Shown: positions 6,812 through 8,120 of the stretch, piece by piece | How the letters are laid out: every line of letters begins with the position of its first letter | Position numbering within the stretch: the stretch's first letter is position 1 | Source: Gammaproteobacteria bacterium | Lineage (GTDB): Bacteria > Pseudomonadota > Gammaproteobacteria > Chromatiales > Chromatiaceae | Length of the DNA stretch: 8,120 nucleotides | Assembly (NCBI GenBank): GCA_030621975.1 | Contig: JAUXGQ010000052.1 | Location: forward strand, 1-8,120 | Direction: 5' to 3' | Notes under the pieces: generated by a model | Databases searched by the model: none | Told to the model about the DNA's origin: nothing | Seen by the model: only the letters and a program-made list of their open reading frames with translations | Program-made: the position numbers and the translations under genes

Positions 6812-6938
6812 GCTGGGGCTTGCCCCAGCTCTTCGTTTCGCGACCCACTACGCAGAAATAAGAGAGTGGATAAGCGCAGCGCATCCACCGGAAATCAACG
6901 TGTTGCCGGATGCGTTTCACTTATCCGGCCTACATTTG
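6803..6938. repeat. BIME-like inverted-repeat element overlapping a gene end
   Basis: Perfect 11-base terminal arms, CAAATGTAGGC (6803-6813) and GCCTACATTTG (6928-6938), bound a 136-base element. Inside are two inverted related copies: GTGGATAAGCGCAGCGCATCCAC (6866-6888), and CCGGATAAGTGAAACGCATCCGG on the minus strand (6906-6928). The GGATAAGCG...CGCATCC pattern is, from memory, a widespread gammaproteobacterial intergenic repeat family. The left arm supplies the last two codons and the TAG stop of the preceding gene, so insertion may have set that gene's C-terminus. Confidence 0.75.
6812..6840 (+). terminator. GC-rich hairpin after the putP cluster
   Basis: GCTGGGGC (6812-6819 and its complement 6822-6829) folds into an eight-pair stem with a minimal loop TT, immediately after the TAG at 6809-6811. 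The following TCTTCGTTTCG is T-rich but interrupted, so it may end the HIT-putP transcript or simply protect its 3' end. It is part of the larger repeat element here. Confidence 0.4.
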
Positions 6939-7070
6939 GAGCCTTTTGCGACACCTTCCGTTTGCTGAAAGATCCTTCAAGATACAAAGTCAGATCGGGA
7001 GAAAAACCGAACAGTACAACCATCTTCCGCGGCGCCCCCAGCGGCACCCGCTCACTGACTTTCACCCGAT

Positions 7071-7086
7071 TGGCATGGTTCTCGCA
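7071..7086 (+). promoter_or_regulatory. Candidate sigma-54 promoter
   Basis: TGGCATG-GTTC-TCGCA matches the -24/-12 consensus TGGCACG-N4-TTGCA, with GG (7072-7073) and GC (7084-7085) separated by exactly ten bases as required. The -24 box fits well and the -12 box has one mismatch (C for T). Transcription would start near 7097, leaving a leader of about 58 bases before the GTG at 7155. This is a by-eye match; no activator site was identified. Confidence 0.45.
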
Positions 7087-7154
7087 ACGTAATCGATGAA
7101 AGTCGAAGATGCAGCGCGATAACGTCAACTTTATGACATTTCAGGAGCTTGAAC

Positions 7155-7526
7155 GTGACCACTCCCATTAATTCCGACAAAAACACGTCGCTACCCGCGG
7201 CCTTATCAACCGCTGGCCGGGATGGCAAAACGCCGGTTAGCCATCGACAGGGCACTGAAGCGGAGCGCAAACATGATGCGCCGGCCCAGGCGGCCGGCAC
7301 TGACGGTCAGGATATCGATATCGAGCGCGCGAACCAGCTGCTCAACCTGACCACCGCGTCGCCTGCACAACATCCTGGGGGCAACATTGAAAACAGCACT
7401 CAGGCCAAGGCCATAGTCAACCGATTCCAAGCCCTCGTAAACGAGGACCCGAGCTCCGCCCTGCGGGCTCAGGCTTCCGGCCTGAACGAACTGCACGGGG
7501 CTCTGCTCGAGGCCCAACCCACCTGA
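7155..7526 (+). CDS. Small hypothetical protein, possibly sigma-54 controlled
   Basis: I do not recognise this 123-residue protein. GTG at 7155 is the preferred start because AGGAG (7143-7147) lies seven bases upstream; a TTG at 7149 in the same frame is too close to that site. The first 55 residues are polar and low in hydrophobics (rich in Thr, Ser, Ala, Gly, Asp), probably disordered. The second half looks helical and amphipathic: DIDIERANQLLNL, then STQAKAIVNRFQALVNEDPSSALRAQASGLNELHGALLEAQ at the C-terminus. It has no cysteine, signal peptide or membrane segment. The overall form resembles small flagellum- or surface-associated regulators, and a sigma-54-like promoter upstream would suit that, but I found no FlgM signature. 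It is a single-gene unit closed by a strong terminator. Confidence 0.7.
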   Translation: MTTPINSDKNTSLPAALSTAGRDGKTPVSHRQGTEAERKHDAPAQAAGTDGQDIDIERANQLLNLTTASPAQHPGGNIENSTQAKAIVNRFQALVNEDPSSALRAQASGLNELHGALLEAQPT

Positions 7527-7596
7527 AATCCGCAGTAGATGGCTGTGCCCACAGAGGCTAGGAACCTGTCCTCCTCTCAGGCAATAGTAAGCCTTT

Positions 7597-7626
7597 AAGG
7601 GTGCCGCAGTCTGGCACCCTTTTTTT
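7597..7626 (+). terminator. Strong intrinsic terminator
   Basis: AAGGGTGCC (7597-7605) pairs perfectly with GGCACCCTT (7613-7621) around a seven-base loop, followed by an unbroken T run to 7626. This is a textbook Rho-independent terminator for the gene ending at 7526. A separate perfect palindrome GCCCTTAAGGGC (7629-7640) follows directly. Confidence 0.92.
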
Positions 7627-7721
7627 ATGCCCTTAAGGGCTGCAACTTGCGTGCCCGAAAAGAATCGATACTCAGCCCGGTCTCCTGAGTAACGTTCGTC
7701 GGACTCATCAGAGGCGTCGAT

Positions 7722-7919
7722 ATGAAAAATTCCCCGCACCGCATCTGCTTTCGATCAGAGCGCTTTTTTCACGTCCTGGGAGAAGGCTGGTTTTTCGAAG
7801 CTCGAGAAGGCATGTTTGGACCCTACGAAACAAGGGTGAAGGCCCACGAGGCTTTGTCGAGACTGATTACGCGATTTCCCCAAAAGCGCCCTGAAAAGCT
7901 GAGCGACAGGGCCGCTTGA
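7722..7919 (+). CDS. Small DUF6316-like protein
   Basis: The 65-residue protein is cytoplasmic and of unknown function. The core RSERFFHVLGEGWFFEAREGMFGPYETRVKAHEALSRLI (11-49) has the pattern RSxRFFxxxGxWYFxxREGxxxGPFxSRxxAExxLxxFI that I associate with the DUF6316 family of short gammaproteobacterial proteins: two aromatic strands, a REG-GPY turn, then an amphipathic helix. The tail (RFPQKRPEKLSDRAA) is basic and probably disordered. ATG 7722 is supported by GAGG at 7711-7714 with a seven-base spacer. It follows a strong terminator, so it needs its own promoter, which I could not place clearly. The GPY/GPF pattern hints at a ligand or partner-binding fold, but no role is known to me. Confidence 0.8.
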   Translation: MKNSPHRICFRSERFFHVLGEGWFFEAREGMFGPYETRVKAHEALSRLITRFPQKRPEKLSDRAA

Positions 7920-7972
7920 CGCCAGGCAGCGGAGCGACCCTGCGGGGCAGGTAACTTGATGCTTCACGAATG

Positions 7973-8120
7973 AGACCACGGATGAACACGGATAGACACT
8001 GATACGGATTTCCGGGGGGTTAGCGAACAATCCGCCGGTCCAACCCACAGCGGGAAGGCGAAGGCAACGGAAGTTCTATCTGTGTTAGGGGCTCGCGTCC
8101 ATCCGTGGTTCAGAGTCTTT
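7973..8120. repeat. Dispersed inverted repeat (ACCACGGATGAACACGGAT type), running to the window edge
   Basis: ACCACGGATG (7975-7984) is perfectly complementary to CATCCGTGGT (8100-8109), and AACACGGATAG (7985-7995) pairs with CTATCTGTGTT (8076-8086) at ten of eleven positions. From memory, sequences of the form ACCACGGATGAACACGGAT...ATCCGTGGTT are scattered through intergenic regions of many unrelated bacterial phyla. The centre (8008-8070) has no gene. The right edge may continue past the window. Confidence 0.75.

Noticed and set aside
7155..7526. Identification as the anti-sigma factor FlgM
   Set aside because: Size and disordered N-terminus fit, but the conserved FlgM C-terminal pattern (a Val-Asp...Lys-Ile-Ala helix pair ending near a Leu-Leu) is not present.
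7527..7596. Possible small RNA or riboswitch before the terminator
   Set aside because: The terminator is most simply explained by the gene ending at 7526; no separate promoter or conserved fold is visible in these 70 bases.

Overview
The window looks like a gammaproteobacterial chromosome segment: moderately high GC, genes of familiar gammaproteobacterial families, GTG starts with good ribosome binding sites, and gaps filled with several kinds of short dispersed repeat. The lineage cannot be fixed from the sequence. A Chromatiales-like, free-living or halotolerant organism is only a guess, based on gene style and a PutP-type sodium symporter.

Layout. Bases 1-589 hold no convincing gene: they contain a 106-base near-terminal palindrome (22-127) with two nested mini-hairpins, then unassigned decayed-looking DNA. 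Bases 590-1669 (+) encode an ACR3-type arsenite efflux permease standing alone, with no arsR or arsC in view. Bases 1670-2193 are noncoding: degenerate repeat-like sequence, a possible terminator, and a strong 51-base palindrome (2073-2123) lying just past the end of the next gene. Bases 2194-4161 (-) encode a large SLC13-type permease with two cytoplasmic RCK_C (TrkA-C) domains. It is divergent from a three-gene plus-strand cluster: a HIT-domain protein (4226-4642), a PutP-type sodium/proline symporter (4692-6182), and a repeat-containing soluble protein (6179-6811) whose start overlaps the putP stop as ATGA. A BIME-like inverted repeat (6803-6938) begins inside the last codons of that protein.

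Bases 7155-7526 (+) encode a small unrecognised protein with a candidate sigma-54 promoter upstream and an excellent intrinsic terminator downstream. Bases 7722-7919 (+) encode a 65-residue protein resembling the DUF6316 type. The window ends in another dispersed inverted repeat (about 7973-8120).

Functionally this is a membrane transport neighbourhood (arsenite out, an anion or dicarboxylate-like substrate through the SLC13 protein, proline in with sodium), with three small proteins of unknown role. I see no CRISPR array, defence system, phage module, intact transposase, rRNA or tRNA. The best candidates for something undescribed are the PutP-coupled protein with its 53-residue duplication and the possible sigma-54-driven small protein. 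The variety of unrelated palindromic repeats, one in nearly every gap, is also unusual.
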